Origin: Desulfobacter sp.
Lineage (GTDB): Bacteria; Desulfobacterota; Desulfobacteria; Desulfobacterales; Desulfobacteraceae
DNA: 64,000 nt
Direction of reading: 5' to 3'
Assembly (NCBI GenBank): GCA_028768525.1
Contig: CP054837.1
Span: 5,328,001-5,392,000, forward strand
Shown: positions 33,512 to 43,049 of the stretch, one piece after another
Numbering within the stretch: the first letter of the stretch is position 1
Layout: each line of letters starts with the position of its first letter
Translations under genes and position numbers: made by a program
The notes under the pieces: model-generated
Database searches by the model: none
What the model was told of the DNA's origin: nothing
What the model saw: only the letters and a program-made list of their open reading frames with translations

Positions 33512-35593
33512 ATGGCAAGATGTAAGAACCATCCTGAAGTAGAGACCCCTTATGTCTGTATGAAACATAATACCGGATTGTGTGAAAAATGCCTGCAATG
33601 CCCGGATCCTAACCTTTACTGCAAATTCAGGTCAGGGTGCCCGATTTATTTCCTTTCCAGGAAAGGCTTTGATAAAAAGGAGGCGGTCCGGCCGCCGGAT
33701 AAATTGAAAGTCGCTTTCCAGCCCAATAATGTGGAAGTGGAGGTGGCGGCCGGGACCCATTTGCTTGATGCCGCAAAACTTGCGGATATCTATGTCAATG
33801 CGTCCTGCAACGGCAACGGGTCCTGCGGCAAGTGCAAGCTCATTGTCGAGTCCGGATCCGTTGACAGCCCCGACACGGCAATGCTCAGTCCAAAGGAGAA
33901 GGAAAAGGGCTTTGTTCTGGCCTGCCAGGCAACGGTGACGGCGGATGCCATCGTCAGGATCCCCGAGGACACCATTGAAAAGAAACTCAGGGCTGCCGGC
34001 ATGGGGGATGAGGCCAGGAAAAAGCTCACCGGCCTTGTAAAAGAGGTCTCCCCCCTGGTTAAGAAATATACCCTGACCCTTGATCCGCCGACGCTGGATG
34101 ATTCCACAAGCGACCTGGAACGGCTGAAAACAGCCCTGTCCAAGGTGGGATGCGATGTGAACACCATGAGTACGGGGATCAGGGTCATGCGGGAACTGAC
34201 GGATGCGGTAAGGGCGGCCGACTGGCATATCACCGTGTCCGTGCTCCGGAAAAAGTGTTCCCACGAAATCGTGAGGGTTGAGCCGGCCGGATCTGCCCTG
34301 CGGTCCCTGGGTATGGCTGTGGACCTGGGCACCACTTCCATTGTGGTCTACCTGGTGGACATGGAAAAAGGCGAGGTGATTTCAGGCGCCTCCGGCCATA
34401 ACCGCCAGGCCGCCTGCGGGGATGATGTGATAAACCGGATTGTCTGCGCGGAAAAGAACGGGGTCAGAAAGCTGAAAAAGATGGCCGTCTCAACCATCAA
34501 CAACCTGTCCCAGCGGGCCCTGGCGGACCTGCCTGAAACCCATGCCAATATTGAAAACATCGTCATTGCGGGGAATACCACCATGGTACACCTGCTGTTG
34601 GGCATCGACGCCCGGTATATCCGCAGGGAACCCTACACCCCCACTGTATCTGAATTCCCAGTGCTCAAGGCAGGGGAAATCGGCCTTAAAGCGGCCCATT
34701 ATGCAGGGACCTATATCATGCCCGGCCCTGCGGGATATGTAGGGGGGGATATTGTCTCCGGGGTGCTGTACACGGGGATGCACAACCGGGAGGCCCTCAC
34801 CCTTTTTATTGACGTGGGCACCAACGGGGAGATTGTTCTGGGCTCCAAAGAGTTTCTCATGACCGCTGCCTGCTCGGCAGGCCCGGCCTTTGAGGGCGGC
34901 GGGATACGGTGGGGCATGCGGGCCGAGGAGGGCGCCATCGAGGCGGTTTCCATTGATGCCGATACCTTTGATCCGGTTTGCCAAACCGTGGGGGACCGCC
35001 CTGCCAGGGGGATCTGTGGATCCGGCATGATTGACCTGCTCTCCGAGATGTTGAAAAAAGGGATCATCGGCCAGGACGGTAAGTTCAGAATCGACCGGGA
35101 GCATGCCCGCATGACCCGGATCAATGACGAGCCCGCCTTTATTCTGGCCTTTTCAGACCAGGCAGATGCAAATGAAGATATCATCTTCACCGAATCGGAC
35201 ATTAGAAGCCTGATCCTCAGCAAGGCCGCCGTATATGCCGGATTTACCATTTTGATGGCGCAGGTGGGCATGGATTTTTCCATGGTGGACCAGTTGATAA
35301 TCACAGGCGGGTTCGGCCAGTACCTGGATATTGAAAAAGCCGTTGCCATCGGCCTTCTGCCTGACATTGAACGGGAAAAATTCGTCTATATGGGCAACTC
35401 TTCCATTGCCGGCGCATTCATGGCACTGGTGTCGGACCAATACCGCAGGGAGGCGGTTGCCCTGTCCAACCAGATGACCTATGTTGATTTTTCCAGCAAT
35501 ACGGGGTTCATGGACGAATTTGTCAAAGCGCAGTTTTTACCCCATACGGATGCAAATCTTTTCCCCAGTGTACGGTTGCGCATCCCCGCCTGA
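33512..35593 (+). CDS. RACo-like [2Fe-2S] ASKHA-domain ATPase (corrinoid activator type)
   Basis: From ATG 33512 (GGAGGA upstream) the protein has 693 residues. An N-terminal Cys-rich zinc-finger-like stretch (Cys 4, 16, 24, 27, 30, 37, 43) precedes a plant-type [2Fe-2S] ferredoxin domain (Cys99, 105, 108, 138; C-N-G-N-G-S-C-G-K-C). A linker follows, then a large ASKHA/DUF4445 ATPase domain starting A-V-D-L-G-T-T-S-I-V-V near residue 272. This is the architecture of RACo/RamA-type reductive activators of corrinoid proteins, which couple ATP to a low-potential electron. No corrinoid protein or methyltransferase lies in the window, so the target is open. The thioredoxin gene upstream probably shares its promoter. 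Confidence 0.88.
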   Translation: MARCKNHPEVETPYVCMKHNTGLCEKCLQCPDPNLYCKFRSGCPIYFLSRKGFDKKEAVRPPDKLKVAFQPNNVEVEVAAGTHLLDAAKLADIYVNASCNGNGSCGKCKLIVESGSVDSPDTAMLSPKEKEKGFVLACQATVTADAIVRIPEDTIEKKLRAAGMGDEARKKLTGLVKEVSPLVKKYTLTLDPPTLDDSTSDLERLKTALSKVGCDVNTMSTGIRVMRELTDAVRAADWHITVSVLRKKCSHEIVRVEPAGSALRSLGMAVDLGTTSIVVYLVDMEKGEVISGASGHNRQAACGDDVINRIVCAEKNGVRKLKKMAVSTINNLSQRALADLPETHANIENIVIAGNTTMVHLLLGIDARYIRREPYTPTVSEFPVLKAGEIGLKAAHYAGTYIMPGPAGYVGGDIVSGVLYTGMHNREALTLFIDVGTNGEIVLGSKEFLMTAACSAGPAFEGGGIRWGMRAEEGAIEAVSIDADTFDPVCQTVGDRPARGICGSGMIDLLSEMLKKGIIGQDGKFRIDREHARMTRINDEPAFILAFSDQADANEDIIFTESDIRSLILSKAAVYAGFTILMAQVGMDFSMVDQLIITGGFGQYLDIEKAVAIGLLPDIEREKFVYMGNSSIAGAFMALVSDQYRREAVALSNQMTYVDFSSNTGFMDEFVKAQFLPHTDANLFPSVRLRIPA

Positions 35594-35743
35594 CTAACGA
35601 ATTGTCGGGTGGTGTGGAGGGAGCGGGCGCCTTCACGGCAGAGCGTGTGGCCGGCTCTGCCGGCCGGGCGCGCCCAGGACTCCGGGCGGTGTTTCCCGGA
35701 CGGTGTGCGGCTGGTCTGTTTTGGATCGATGGTCAAGGGGGAA

Positions 35744-37843
35744 CTAATTATCCAGGACACCGCGCACCATCCGGACGAGGCGTTCCGGTGAAAAGGGTTT
35801 TTGAAGAAAATTGCGCCCCGGGCTCAGGAGGCCTTCAAGGGCAATTTTATTGTCCGTATATCCTGACATATAAACGATCTTTATCCTGGGGTGATCCTTT
35901 TCCAGGGAATCCGCAATCTGCATCCCCCCCATTTTGGGCATCACCACATCGGAAATCAGCAAATCAATCCGCCCGCCGTGTTCCCGGTTGATCTTTAATG
36001 CCTCTTCCCCGTCTGCCGCCTCCAGGACATCATACCCTTTAAGCGTCAACACCCTTTTGGCAAGGTCCCTCAGCGCCTGGTCATCTTCCACGAGCAGAAT
36101 CGTTTCATTGCCCCCATCGGAAAGGTTCCTGGCGTTTTTAGCCTGTTCCGGCGGTTTGTTCCGGTGGGCCGTCGCCGCCGGCAGACAGACCCTGAAAACA
36201 GCGCCTTGCCCGGGGCGGCTTTCAACCCGGATCACGCCTCTGTTCTGTTGGGCAATTCCGTAGACGGTGGATAAGCCGAGCCCGGTCCCTTCCCCTTCCT
36301 TTTTGGTGGTATAAAAGGGCTCGAATATGTGTTTCTGGGTCTCTTGGTCCATGCCGATGCCGGTATCGGTGACAGAGAGCATCACATGGGGGCCCCGGAT
36401 CCCATTATTGCCGGACCAATATACGTTGTCCACATCGATATTGGCTGTTTCCACCAGAATCTGCCCGCCCTGGGGCATGGCATCCCTGGCATTGACGGCA
36501 AGGTTCATGATCACCTGCTCCACCTGTCCCTGATCTATTTCCACATCCCAGAGATCCGGGGCTGGATTCATCAGGATTTCAATATCCTCACCAATCATCC
36601 GCCTGAGCATTTTTTTCATCCCGTAAAATACGGTATTCAGATCGAGAATTTCAGGCTGTATTACCTGTTTCCGGCTGAAAGTAAGAAGCTGCCGGGTGAG
36701 AACCGCTGCTTTGTTTCCCGCAATTTCGATCTGTTCGATATTTCCTTGAATCGCCTCGTTAATCCCTTCTTCCATTAAGGCGATGTTGGCATTCCCGATG
36801 ATGGTGGTGAGAATATTATTGAAATCATGGGCAATGCCGCCGGTCAACAGGCCGATGGCCTCCATTTTCTGGGCCTGTTGCAATTGCTCCTCCACCTTTT
36901 TCTGTTCGGTGATATCCTGAACGATCCCGATGGACCGTATCGGCCGGCCGCGGTCATCGGTGATTTCTTCAGACTGTTCACGCACATAACGAATCTCGCC
37001 GTCATTTTTTCGAATGATGCGGTGGATCAGCTTGTAGGGCCGGTGTGTGGTTATGGATTCCAAATAGGCCCCATCCACCATTTCCCGGTCATCGGGGTGG
37101 ACAATGGATAAAAATCCTTCATAATTGGTTTCAAATTCCTCCTTGTTGATACCGAAAATATGGTAGATTTCATCTGACCAAAAGAGCCGGTTCTGTTCCA
37201 GGTCAAGCTCCCAATTGCCGATGTGGGCAAGCCGCTGGGCCTCTTTGAGCCGTTTTTCGCTCAATTTGAGTTCTTCCTCGACCTTTTTGCGTTCTGCTAT
37301 TTCATTTTTAAGTGTATTGGTTCGCCTTTCAACAAGATTCTCAAGGTGGATTCTGTACGCGTTAAGTTCTCTTTCCTGGAGGATCAGTTGAAAATCTGCT
37401 TCAACCAACCCCTTGAACTGCCATAATAATTTCTGGAAATCATCTGAGATGGAACGTTTTTTTCTGTCAAGGACACAAATGGTCCCGAAGATTGTGCCGT
37501 CCGGCCAAACCAGGGGGACGCCCAGGTAAAAATACATACCCAGAGCGATATCGGGATTGTTTTTCCAACGTTCACTCTCCAGGGCATTTTTAACATAGAG
37601 CTGGGAACGTGTTTTCATGACGGTTTCGCAGTACAGCCCTGTATCCAGATCTGCTTTTTCATTGGGCTCGTAGGGGTTGTCCCGGGTGTTGCTGGCGATT
37701 AGCACCTCAATTTCTTTGGGCGCAACCCTCATGATCAATCCGGCGGGCACATCCAGAATCCTTGCCATCAGATCGACGGTTTTCTGCCATTTTTCAAGGT
37801 AATAATCGGGTAAATCGTATCTGCTGATTGGTTTTCCCTCCAT
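35744..37843 (-). CDS. Hybrid histidine kinase (GAF-PAS-HisKA-HATPase-REC), soluble
   Basis: The 699-residue protein has no membrane helix. A GAF domain (about 20-165) and a coiled coil (165-205) precede PAS (about 205-320; I-F-G-I-N-K-E-E-F), HisKA (L-T-G-G-I-A-H-D-F-N-N-I-L), HATPase (F-Y-T-T-K-K-E-G-E-G-T-G-L-G-L) and a C-terminal receiver with Asp in L-L-I-S-D-V-V-M-P-K-M-G-G. It is a cytoplasmic sensor with no linked output gene. It is monocistronic and convergent with the ASKHA gene. Confidence 0.9.
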   Translation of the reverse strand: MEGKPISRYDLPDYYLEKWQKTVDLMARILDVPAGLIMRVAPKEIEVLIASNTRDNPYEPNEKADLDTGLYCETVMKTRSQLYVKNALESERWKNNPDIALGMYFYLGVPLVWPDGTIFGTICVLDRKKRSISDDFQKLLWQFKGLVEADFQLILQERELNAYRIHLENLVERRTNTLKNEIAERKKVEEELKLSEKRLKEAQRLAHIGNWELDLEQNRLFWSDEIYHIFGINKEEFETNYEGFLSIVHPDDREMVDGAYLESITTHRPYKLIHRIIRKNDGEIRYVREQSEEITDDRGRPIRSIGIVQDITEQKKVEEQLQQAQKMEAIGLLTGGIAHDFNNILTTIIGNANIALMEEGINEAIQGNIEQIEIAGNKAAVLTRQLLTFSRKQVIQPEILDLNTVFYGMKKMLRRMIGEDIEILMNPAPDLWDVEIDQGQVEQVIMNLAVNARDAMPQGGQILVETANIDVDNVYWSGNNGIRGPHVMLSVTDTGIGMDQETQKHIFEPFYTTKKEGEGTGLGLSTVYGIAQQNRGVIRVESRPGQGAVFRVCLPAATAHRNKPPEQAKNARNLSDGGNETILLVEDDQALRDLAKRVLTLKGYDVLEAADGEEALKINREHGGRIDLLISDVVMPKMGGMQIADSLEKDHPRIKIVYMSGYTDNKIALEGLLSPGRNFLQKPFSPERLVRMVRGVLDN

Positions 37844-38411
37844 TGGAAGTCCTGGTTATGTACGATTCTATCATTCCCGGGAAATCATCGTATCAAGAAG
37901 TATCGCTAAGACGGTCTGTATTCCCAAACCTGCGAATAGAGATGGTGTTCTATGCGTGACGCGCAGAAAGTTTCGACAGACTCACGTTACCACTTAATGG
38001 TGAACTTATCAAATTTTTTAAAGGACCGCCCATGCAATGATCCCGCAGGCGCCCGGAACCGGGGAGCATCCAGGTGGCGGCCGTATTCGGGTATGCGTCC
38101 GGGCAGGCCGCCGAATGAACGGGCCCACTGAATCACCACAGGCCTTTCCAGCCCCGAACGCCCTTATTGATTTTTCATGGAGAGGAATGGTATTTTATAT
38201 ATAGTGTTCATTCAGGCAAATTTGCACCCCCCACCTGCTTCAGATTGCTTTCCTTTATGACCGGAACGGGTATCGACATTTTCTGTGCCGGAATCAATCG
38301 GTTTAAGTGCCCGCACATTTGGCCAGGCAGCCGGAAACGTCATCACTTATTTGTTGCCTGAACCGGGCATACCGGTGAAGGCGTTAAAACTGAGGGAAAA
38401 GGAGGGCAGCC
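37844..38411. other. Intergenic region, nothing recognised
   Basis: This is a divergent region between the hybrid kinase and the GTPase gene. A 64-codon ORF at 38167-38361 lacks a ribosome site and any recognisable sequence. I see no clear sigma-70 or sigma-54 element. The downstream gene has GGGAAAAGGAGGG about 8 bases before its ATG. Confidence 0.35.
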
Positions 38412-39752
38412 ATGGTTGAAAAGGTCATTATCATGGGAGCCGCCGGACGCGACTTTCATAATTTCAATGTCTATTTCAGGGACAATAAGCGGTATGATGT
38501 CGTCGCCTTTACCGCGGCCCAGATTCCAAATATCGAAAACCGGCGGTATCCCCCGGCGCTTTCAGGGCGGCTGTATCCAGATGGCATCCCCATTTATCCG
38601 GAAACGCAAATTCTCTCCCTGATTAAATCACATCAAGTGGACCTGGTTTCTTTTTCATACAGCGATATCAGCCATATAGAGGTGATGCATAAGGCTTCCA
38701 TGGTAAATGCGGCTGGGGCGGATTTCGTCGTTATCGCTGCGCCTTACACCATGTTGCAGTCCAATAAAAAGGTGATCTCGGTTTGCGCCGTCAGGACCGG
38801 ATGCGGCAAATCCCAGGCCAGCCGCCAGGTCTACCGGATTTTGAAAAAAATGAACAAGAGGCCTGTCCTGGTCCGCCATCCAATGCCCTACGGCGATCTC
38901 GGACGGGAACCGGTTCAGCGCTACGCGGCCTATGGGGATCTCGACAGGTACCAGTGCACCATTGAAGAACGGGAAGAATTCGAACCGGTCATTGAGATGG
39001 GGGCGGTTATTTATGCGGGAATTGATTACAAAAAGGTATTGGCTAGTGCTGAAAAGGAGGCTGAGGTCATTATCTGGGACGGGGGGAACAACGACACCCC
39101 GTTTTTTAAGCCGGATCTGAGTATCGTATTGTTTGATCCCCACCGCGCCGGAGATGAATGTAACTACCACCCCGGGGAAACCAATATGCTCATGGCCGAT
39201 ATCGCCGTGATCAATAAGGTGGATACGGCATCGCCCGAGGCGATTTTGAAACTGGAAAATTCAATTGGGTTGCACAATCCAAGGGCTGTGATCCTTAAGG
39301 CCGATTCCCTGATCACGGCAGATCAGCCCGACCGAATCAAAGGGAAACGGGTGCTGGTTGTGGAAGACGGCCCCACCCTCACCCATGGGGGAATGGGGTT
39401 CGGGGCCGGCACCATTGCGGCACAGCGGTTTGGGGCAGCCCGTATCGTTGATCCCGCCCCCTGGCTCTCCGGATCGTTTAAGGCGCTGTTTGCCGCTTTC
39501 CCGCAGATGGGCCCGCTGCTTCCCGCCGTGGGGTACGGGAGGCCGCAGATAGCGGAAATGGAAAGGGTGATCAACGCCGTGGACTGTGATCTGGTCATTT
39601 TGGGCACCACCTGCGATCTGAGCCGGTTCATATCGATTAACAAACCTGCCGTCCGCATCCGCTACGAATACAAGGACCACGGCACCCCGACCCTGGAGGC
39701 AGAGCTCCGGAAGCGTATCTCGGAGGGAAAAGATGACGGATTCAGGGAATAA
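38412..39752 (+). CDS. Cyclic 2,3-diphosphoglycerate synthetase-like P-loop NTPase
   Basis: The 446-residue protein has a Rossmann-like N-terminus (I-I-M-G-A-A-G-R-D-F-H-N-F) and a P-loop A-V-R-T-G-C-G-K-S-Q (126-135). It also has I-W-D-G-G-N-N-D-T-P-F, the guanine-type I-N-K-V-D motif, and the E-D-G-P-T-L-T-H-G-G-M segment. This matches the cDPGS family, first described in methanogens and widespread as a GTPase of uncertain role in bacteria. The last 20 bases overlap the carbamate kinase gene, implying translational coupling and a joint pathway. Cyclic diphosphoglycerate production here is not established. Confidence 0.8.
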   Translation: MVEKVIIMGAAGRDFHNFNVYFRDNKRYDVVAFTAAQIPNIENRRYPPALSGRLYPDGIPIYPETQILSLIKSHQVDLVSFSYSDISHIEVMHKASMVNAAGADFVVIAAPYTMLQSNKKVISVCAVRTGCGKSQASRQVYRILKKMNKRPVLVRHPMPYGDLGREPVQRYAAYGDLDRYQCTIEEREEFEPVIEMGAVIYAGIDYKKVLASAEKEAEVIIWDGGNNDTPFFKPDLSIVLFDPHRAGDECNYHPGETNMLMADIAVINKVDTASPEAILKLENSIGLHNPRAVILKADSLITADQPDRIKGKRVLVVEDGPTLTHGGMGFGAGTIAAQRFGAARIVDPAPWLSGSFKALFAAFPQMGPLLPAVGYGRPQIAEMERVINAVDCDLVILGTTCDLSRFISINKPAVRIRYEYKDHGTPTLEAELRKRISEGKDDGFRE

Positions 39753-40671
39753 AAAACCGATTCTGCTGGTCGCCCTGGGCGGCAACGCCCTGATCAAAAA
39801 AGGCCAGGAGGGAACCGCGATTCAGCAGTTTGACAATTTGAAGGCAACCGTCAGGCAGATTGCCAGGCTCTCACGTGACTATCGTATCATCATCACCCAC
39901 GGGAACGGCCCCCAGGTGGGTAATCTGCTGCTCCAGCAGGAATGCTGCACCAGGGTGCCCCAAATGCCCCTTGAAATTCTGGTGGCCCAGACCCAGGGGC
40001 AAATCGGCTACATGATTGAATCCGCCCTGGAAGCGGAACTCAGAGCAATGGGGCTGGACGCCAGCCTCCTGGTCAGCCTGATCAGCTATGTGGTTGTTGA
40101 CGAGGATGACCCGGCATTTCAAGCGCCTACAAAGCCCATTGGACCGGTTTACACAGAAAAACAGGTGAAAGGGGTTTCCTGGCCCTTCCGGAAAACCGCC
40201 AAGGGCTACCGGCGGGTCACCTGTTCTCCCAAACCGGTCACCATTGTTGAAAAACGTGAAATCAAACGACTCATGGAAATGGATTTTATTGTGATCTGCT
40301 GCGGGGGCGGGGGGATTCCGGTGATCCGGGAAGGCCGGGCGTTCAGCGGCATTGAAGCCGTCATTGATAAGGATCTGGTCAGCATGCGTCTGGCCAGGGA
40401 AGTGGACGCAGACCTTTTCATCATTGCCACCGATGTCGAGGGGGTGGCCGTCAATTTTAAGACACCAGACCAGATATTTCTAAGAACGCTTTCCATTAAA
40501 GCGGCCAGGGCGTACTTGGCGGATGGCCATTTTGCCGAAGGGACAATGAAACCCAAGGTGGAAGCGGCCATGCAGTTTGCAGGCCTTCCGGGAAAAAGAG
40601 CCGTGATTGCCTTTTTGGAAAATATCGAAGGGGCGGCGGCCGGTACTGCAGGCACCGAATTTGTGGCCTGA
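39733..40671 (+). CDS. arcC: Carbamate kinase
   Basis: The 312 residues show the amino-acid-kinase fold of ArcC: A-L-G-G-N-A-L-I near the N-terminus, T-H-G-N-G-P-Q-V-G, the Q-G-Q-I-G-Y segment, C-G-G-G-G-I-P-V, and D-K-D-L-V-S with the late F-A-E-G-T-M-K-P-K motif. It interconverts carbamoyl phosphate plus ADP with carbamate plus ATP, usually the energy-yielding last step of arginine, agmatine or purine fermentation. No arginine deiminase or ornithine transcarbamylase is nearby. The start ATG lies inside the end of the upstream GTPase gene. Confidence 0.93.
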   Translation: MTDSGNKKPILLVALGGNALIKKGQEGTAIQQFDNLKATVRQIARLSRDYRIIITHGNGPQVGNLLLQQECCTRVPQMPLEILVAQTQGQIGYMIESALEAELRAMGLDASLLVSLISYVVVDEDDPAFQAPTKPIGPVYTEKQVKGVSWPFRKTAKGYRRVTCSPKPVTIVEKREIKRLMEMDFIVICCGGGGIPVIREGRAFSGIEAVIDKDLVSMRLAREVDADLFIIATDVEGVAVNFKTPDQIFLRTLSIKAARAYLADGHFAEGTMKPKVEAAMQFAGLPGKRAVIAFLENIEGAAAGTAGTEFVA

Positions 40672-40778
40672 ATCATCCCATCCTATACACACCGGCACCA
40701 TTAAAGTGCCGCCCCATTTCATATCCACCGGGTTCTCCGGGAAGACCCTTTCCCCATCCCAGCGATGGCAGCGGAACA

Positions 40779-40812
40779 GGTAACCAATAGGTAACGCAAC
40801 CTAACGTTCCTT
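40779..40812 (+). repeat. GGTAACGC repeat element, copy 1 (activator-site candidate)
   Basis: GGTAACC (40779-40785) is followed by GGTAACGCAACCTAACG and TTCCTT (40790-40812). The 23 bases 40790-40812 are identical to 61443-61465, and matching ATGGCA and CAAT blocks lie on the left side of both copies. It stands about 120-130 bp before the sigma-54 promoter. Confidence 0.75.
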
Positions 40813-40929
40813 CTGTGGAACCCCCATTGAGGGGAGAGGGCTGAAGAATATTTTCAATGCCGGCAAAAGGACCATGGCCAAAGGGCTCGGCCATTCTTTA
40901 CCATTGGCCCGCGGTGGCCGTTGGGGGGC

Positions 40930-40945
40930 TGGCATCTCTTTTGCT
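40930..40945 (+). promoter_or_regulatory. Sigma-54 promoter of the tusA-Hdr/Qmo-like operon
   Basis: TGGCATC-N4-TTGCT, GG and GC 10 bp apart, on the coding strand 75-90 bp before tusA. Start expected near 40957. Confidence 0.75.
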
Positions 40946-41019
40946 CTATGTGATTTCCGTAAACCCGAAACCAGAACAGGTTTACCCATTTAACCCCAAT
41001 TAAACAGAGGAGAATTATC

Positions 41020-41268
41020 ATGACAGACCTGAATACCATTGAAGCCGATTGTCAGGTGGACGCACGCGGAAGCGCATGCCCCGGCCCCCTTCTTGAAGCC
41101 AAAAAAGGCATCGGCAAAGTCCAGGTGGGACAGACTTTGGAAATTCTTTCAAACGATGCCGGCACCAGAAACGATATCCCGGCATGGTCCGGGAAGGTCG
41201 GCCATGAATATCTGGGATTCCTTGAATCCGACGGATATGACAAACATTACATTACCCGGAAAAAATAA
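41020..41268 (+). CDS. tusA: TusA-family sulfurtransferase
   Basis: The 82-residue protein carries the TusA active-site motif A-C-P-G-P-L-L with Cys20 after the D-A-R-G turn, so it can carry sulfur as a persulfide. It is the first gene of the sigma-54 operon that also encodes DsrE-like and Hdr/Qmo-like proteins, as in several sulfur-metabolism loci. I infer that it delivers or accepts sulfane sulfur for the complex. The ATG follows AGAGGAG. Confidence 0.88.
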   Translation: MTDLNTIEADCQVDARGSACPGPLLEAKKGIGKVQVGQTLEILSNDAGTRNDIPAWSGKVGHEYLGFLESDGYDKHYITRKK

Positions 41269-41281
41269 GGGGGGCCTTCCC

Positions 41282-41728
41282 ATGACCACCCAGGACACTG
41301 CCGGAACCGATGCCAAAATCATCGTCCTTGCCACGGAAGCCTGCGCCTACCCGGGTGCCAATTCCGTGGGCCAGGCGCATTCTTCCTACCCTGCAAACAC
41401 CTATATCCTCCGGGTCAGGGCGCCGGTCCTGTTCCCGGAACGCTTTTATATGGATTGTTTTCAGAAGGGGTGTGCCGGCATTATCGTGATGTCCTGCGGG
41501 GAGGAATGCCCTTATGAAGGGGCCTATCATGCCCTGGCCAGACGGCTGGACAATGTCTACAAACTCATGAAGGAAAATGAGATTGACATACGGCGGCTGC
41601 GCCTGACCTCCATCTGCACGGTGTGTAACAGGGCATTCCTCAACGAAATCAACCAGATGAACGACATCGTTCAGGAATTGGGCATCCCCGTTTTCAAGGA
41701 TTCGCAACCGGCTGAGGCAATGGTTTAA
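41282..41728 (+). CDS. MvhD/HdrD-type hydrogenase iron-sulfur subunit-like protein
   Basis: The 148 residues match the FlpD/MvhD family: C-A-Y-P-G-A-N-S-V-G near 21, then Y-M-D-C-F-Q-K-G-C-A-G-I-I-V-M-S-C-G-E-E-C-P-Y-E-G, then S-I-C-T-V-C-N. The spaced cysteines bind a [2Fe-2S] cluster that passes electrons to HdrA. In canonical QmoB this domain is fused to the HdrA-like part; here it is a separate gene, 13 bases after tusA. Start ATG 41282 has a GGGGGG-type site. Confidence 0.85.
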   Translation: MTTQDTAGTDAKIIVLATEACAYPGANSVGQAHSSYPANTYILRVRAPVLFPERFYMDCFQKGCAGIIVMSCGEECPYEGAYHALARRLDNVYKLMKENEIDIRRLRLTSICTVCNRAFLNEINQMNDIVQELGIPVFKDSQPAEAMV

Positions 41729-41747
41729 GCCTAAAGAGAGGCATGGT

Positions 41748-43049
41748 ATGAATGAAAAAAAAGTTTTGAAATTTGATTCCCTTGTGATCGGCGGCGGCAT
41801 TGCCGGCCTTCAGTCGGCGCTTGACCTTGCCGACCAGGGATTTAAGGTGGCCGTCCTTGAGAAGGATGCATCGGTGGGCGGAAAAATGATCCGGCTGGCC
41901 AAGGTCTTTCCCACCCTGGACTGCGCCAGCTGTATCACCACCCCCAAGATGTCCGCGGCATCCCACCATGAGAATATCACATTGTTTACCTATTGCACCC
42001 TGGATGCCATGACCCGGAAGGACGGCATGGTATATGCCAGCGCCACCCAAAAGCCCCGGTTTGTGGATCCGGATAAGTGCATCGGCTGCCGCCAGTGCGA
42101 GTACAACTGCCCGGTGTATGTAGAGGATCATGAACAGGGCAGTCTGACCTTAAGAAAGGCCGCCTATATCCCTTTTTCCAACGCCATTCCCCAGCTGGCG
42201 CTGATTGATGCGGATCATTGTTCCCTTTGCGGTAAATGTGAAAAGGTCTGCCCCACCGATGCCATCGATTATTTCCAGCAGCCGGAACCCTTTATTATCG
42301 AGGCAAAGACGGCTGTGGTAACCACCGGATTCAACCTCACCCCCGCGGACCAGAAAAAGGAGTACGGCCAGGGACAGGTGGAGAATGTGATCACCTCCCT
42401 GCAGATGGAGCGGATTCTGGCCCCCCACGGCCCCTACATGCGGGTGCTCAGGCCCTCCGACGGCAAGGAACCCGAATCCATCGCCTTTGTCCAGTGCGCA
42501 GGCTCCAGGGATAAAAGCCTGGGGGTGTCCTATTGCTCCAGGGTGTGCTGCATGTATGCCATCAAGCAGGCCATGCTGCTGTCCGGCGCCCTGCCCCTGG
42601 CGGATCTGACCATTTATTACATGGATATCCGGGCATTCGGCAAAGGATATGAGCAGTTTTACCAGAACGCCAAGGCCATGGGCATTGAATTTGTCAAAGG
42701 TAAAATCGCCTCCATTGCCCAGGGGGATGACCAGACCGTGGCCCTTAAGTACGAGGCCCAGGAGGAGGGCGGCAGACTGGCTGTCCGGGAGCATGACCTG
42801 GTGGTCCTTTCCCTGGGCATTGTGCCCGACTGGCATCCCAAGGGCATCTGCGATATCGCCACGGACACCGATGCATTCATCAAGTGCAAGATGCCCAGGA
42901 TCGCCCCGGCAATGACCAGCATGGACGGGGTGTTCACCGCAGGCGTCGCCGCAGGCCCCAAGGATATCGTGGATACCATTGCCGAGTCCGGTGCCGCTGC
43001 CATGGAAGCTGCCAATTACATGAAAGGAAACCTTGAACATGCCTATTAA
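41748..43049 (+). CDS. HdrA/QmoA-like FAD and Fe-S protein
   Basis: The 433-residue flavoprotein has the FAD site G-G-G-I-A-G (15-20), a Cys pair (59, 62) in V-F-P-T-L-D-C-A-S-C typical of HdrA, and two [4Fe-4S] motifs (Cys111-114-117-121 and 158-161-164-168). A second pair of flavin-binding segments (Q-C-A-G-S-R-D, D-G-V-F-T-A-G) follows. It corresponds to QmoA or the short HdrA of sulfate reducers. It should pass electrons between the quinone side (QmoC-like) and its soluble partners. The stop overlaps the next gene, indicating coupled synthesis. aprAB is not adjacent, so this is probably not the canonical APS-reductase Qmo. Confidence 0.88.
   Translation: MNEKKVLKFDSLVIGGGIAGLQSALDLADQGFKVAVLEKDASVGGKMIRLAKVFPTLDCASCITTPKMSAASHHENITLFTYCTLDAMTRKDGMVYASATQKPRFVDPDKCIGCRQCEYNCPVYVEDHEQGSLTLRKAAYIPFSNAIPQLALIDADHCSLCGKCEKVCPTDAIDYFQQPEPFIIEAKTAVVTTGFNLTPADQKKEYGQGQVENVITSLQMERILAPHGPYMRVLRPSDGKEPESIAFVQCAGSRDKSLGVSYCSRVCCMYAIKQAMLLSGALPLADLTIYYMDIRAFGKGYEQFYQNAKAMGIEFVKGKIASIAQGDDQTVALKYEAQEEGGRLAVREHDLVVLSLGIVPDWHPKGICDIATDTDAFIKCKMPRIAPAMTSMDGVFTAGVAAGPKDIVDTIAESGAAAMEAANYMKGNLEHAY

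Larger units (their letters stand above)
40672..41019 (+). other. Regulatory region of the tusA-Hdr/Qmo operon
   Basis: It holds a ~50-bp sequence shared with 61415-61465, rich in GGTAAC boxes, and a full sigma-54 promoter at 40930-40945, plus the ribosome site AGAGGAG at 41005. No ORF is credible. Confidence 0.6.

Noticed and set aside
38167..38361. 64-codon ORF in the region before the GTPase gene
   Set aside because: No ribosome site, no similarity known to me, unusual composition.
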